From positions 1-5,669 of the forward strand of contig JAUJME010000114.1 in assembly GCA_030447005.1 (NCBI GenBank): a DNA stretch of 5,669 bases. The letters run 5' to 3'. Under the pieces are notes generated by a model. It was not told the DNA's origin, searched no databases, and saw only the letters and a list, made by a program, of their open reading frames with translations. The position numbers were made by a program, and so were the translations under genes. Positions 5,375 through 5,669 of the stretch are shown one piece after another; the stretch's first letter is position 1; the number at the start of each line of letters is the position of its first letter. The DNA is from Solirubrobacteraceae bacterium (GTDB lineage: Bacteria > Actinomycetota > Thermoleophilia > Solirubrobacterales > Solirubrobacteraceae).

Positions 5375-5380
5375 TAGGCT
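5375..5380 (+). promoter_or_regulatory. Probable -10 element of a leaderless promoter
   Basis: TAGGCT fits the actinobacterial -10 pattern TANNNT and ends exactly six bases before ATG 5387, which would put the transcription start at or next to the A of the start codon. The gene has no Shine-Dalgarno sequence, as expected for a leaderless transcript. No good -35 element is visible at the usual distance. Confidence 0.5.
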
Positions 5381-5386
5381 CCCGGC

Positions 5387-5669
5387 ATGGGCGGCGGGGA
5401 CACGTCGGGGCTGACGGTGGGCGGCGATCCGGAGCTGCTCGCGCCCAGCTCCCTGCCCGGCCACCGCATCCTCACCTTCACGCTGCTCAACGAGGGCTCC
5501 GACGACGTGGTGATCGGGGCGGGCGAGCTCTCGCTCAGCGACGCCGACGGCGAGCCCGTGCGCGCGACGTTCACCTTCGACCGCGAGGAGCGCCGGGCCG
5601 GCACGGCCGTCGAGGCCAAGCGCGCGGCGCTCGCGCCGCGCGGCGAGGTCGGCGTGATCGCCGTCTGGC
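5387..5669 (+). CDS. Hypothetical protein, N-terminal part (runs off the window)
   Basis: The frame is open from ATG 5387 to the window edge (94 full codons). An in-frame TAG at 5375 excludes any earlier start. I do not recognise the family. The protein has no signal peptide or membrane segment in the visible part. It begins MGGGDTSGLTVGGDPELLAP and continues with alternating hydrophobic stretches such as HRILTFTLLNEGSDDVVIG and GELSLSDADGEPVRATFTF, which look like beta strands of an immunoglobulin-like or similar sandwich fold. Codon use is typical of the neighbours, with G or C in nearly all third positions, supporting a real gene. It follows the M23 gene by 30 bases but seems to have its own leaderless promoter. 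Confidence 0.65.
   Translation, partial: MGGGDTSGLTVGGDPELLAPSSLPGHRILTFTLLNEGSDDVVIGAGELSLSDADGEPVRATFTFDREERRAGTAVEAKRAALAPRGEVGVIAVW

Noticed and set aside
4421..5464. Minus-strand open frame over the M23 gene
   Set aside because: It is an Ala/Arg/Pro-rich antisense shadow of a gene with a complete catalytic motif set.

Overview
The window is very GC-rich, with G or C at nearly every third codon position, GTG starts, an ECF sigma factor paired with an RskA-type anti-sigma factor, and GC-only hairpins without T-tracts. This points to a high-GC actinobacterium. The sigma factor with a fused, disordered C-terminal extension and the secreted protein with thrombospondin-type-3-like calcium repeats resemble what I remember from Thermoleophilia (Solirubrobacterales), but that placement is an inference.

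Layout, left to right. Bases 1-330 are the 3' end of a polyphosphate kinase gene (ppk1). An ECF sigma factor (411-1001) and its membrane-anchored anti-sigma factor of the RskA family (998-1720) follow on the same strand and overlap by ATGA. Between this pair and the next, convergent gene lies an approximately 80-base decayed second copy of the ppk 3' end (1744-1821), so the sigma/anti-sigma pair sits between a good copy and a broken copy of the same sequence. On the minus strand, a second ECF-type sigma factor (3221-1821) carries a probable membrane segment and a long acidic tail with 22-residue repeats. Upstream of it, in the same direction, is a secreted calcium-binding-type protein (4300-3293). 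A strong inverted repeat separates the two. Divergent from these, on the plus strand, is a secreted M23 metallopeptidase with two peptidoglycan-binding domains (4481-5356). The window ends inside an unrecognised gene (from 5387) that seems to be expressed from a leaderless promoter.

How the genes may work together. The first sigma/anti-sigma pair is a conventional envelope-signal switch: RskA holds the sigma factor at the membrane until it is cleaved. The minus-strand sigma factor seems to carry its own membrane segment and outer tail instead of using a separate anti-sigma protein, and it lies next to a gene for an exported, highly acidic, probably calcium-binding protein. With the M23 enzyme next door, the right half looks like a cell-envelope neighbourhood. 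A functional link between the acidic secreted protein and the tethered sigma factor is a hypothesis. No stretch longer than 300 bases lacks a gene. I see no tRNA, rRNA, CRISPR array, transposase or integrase.
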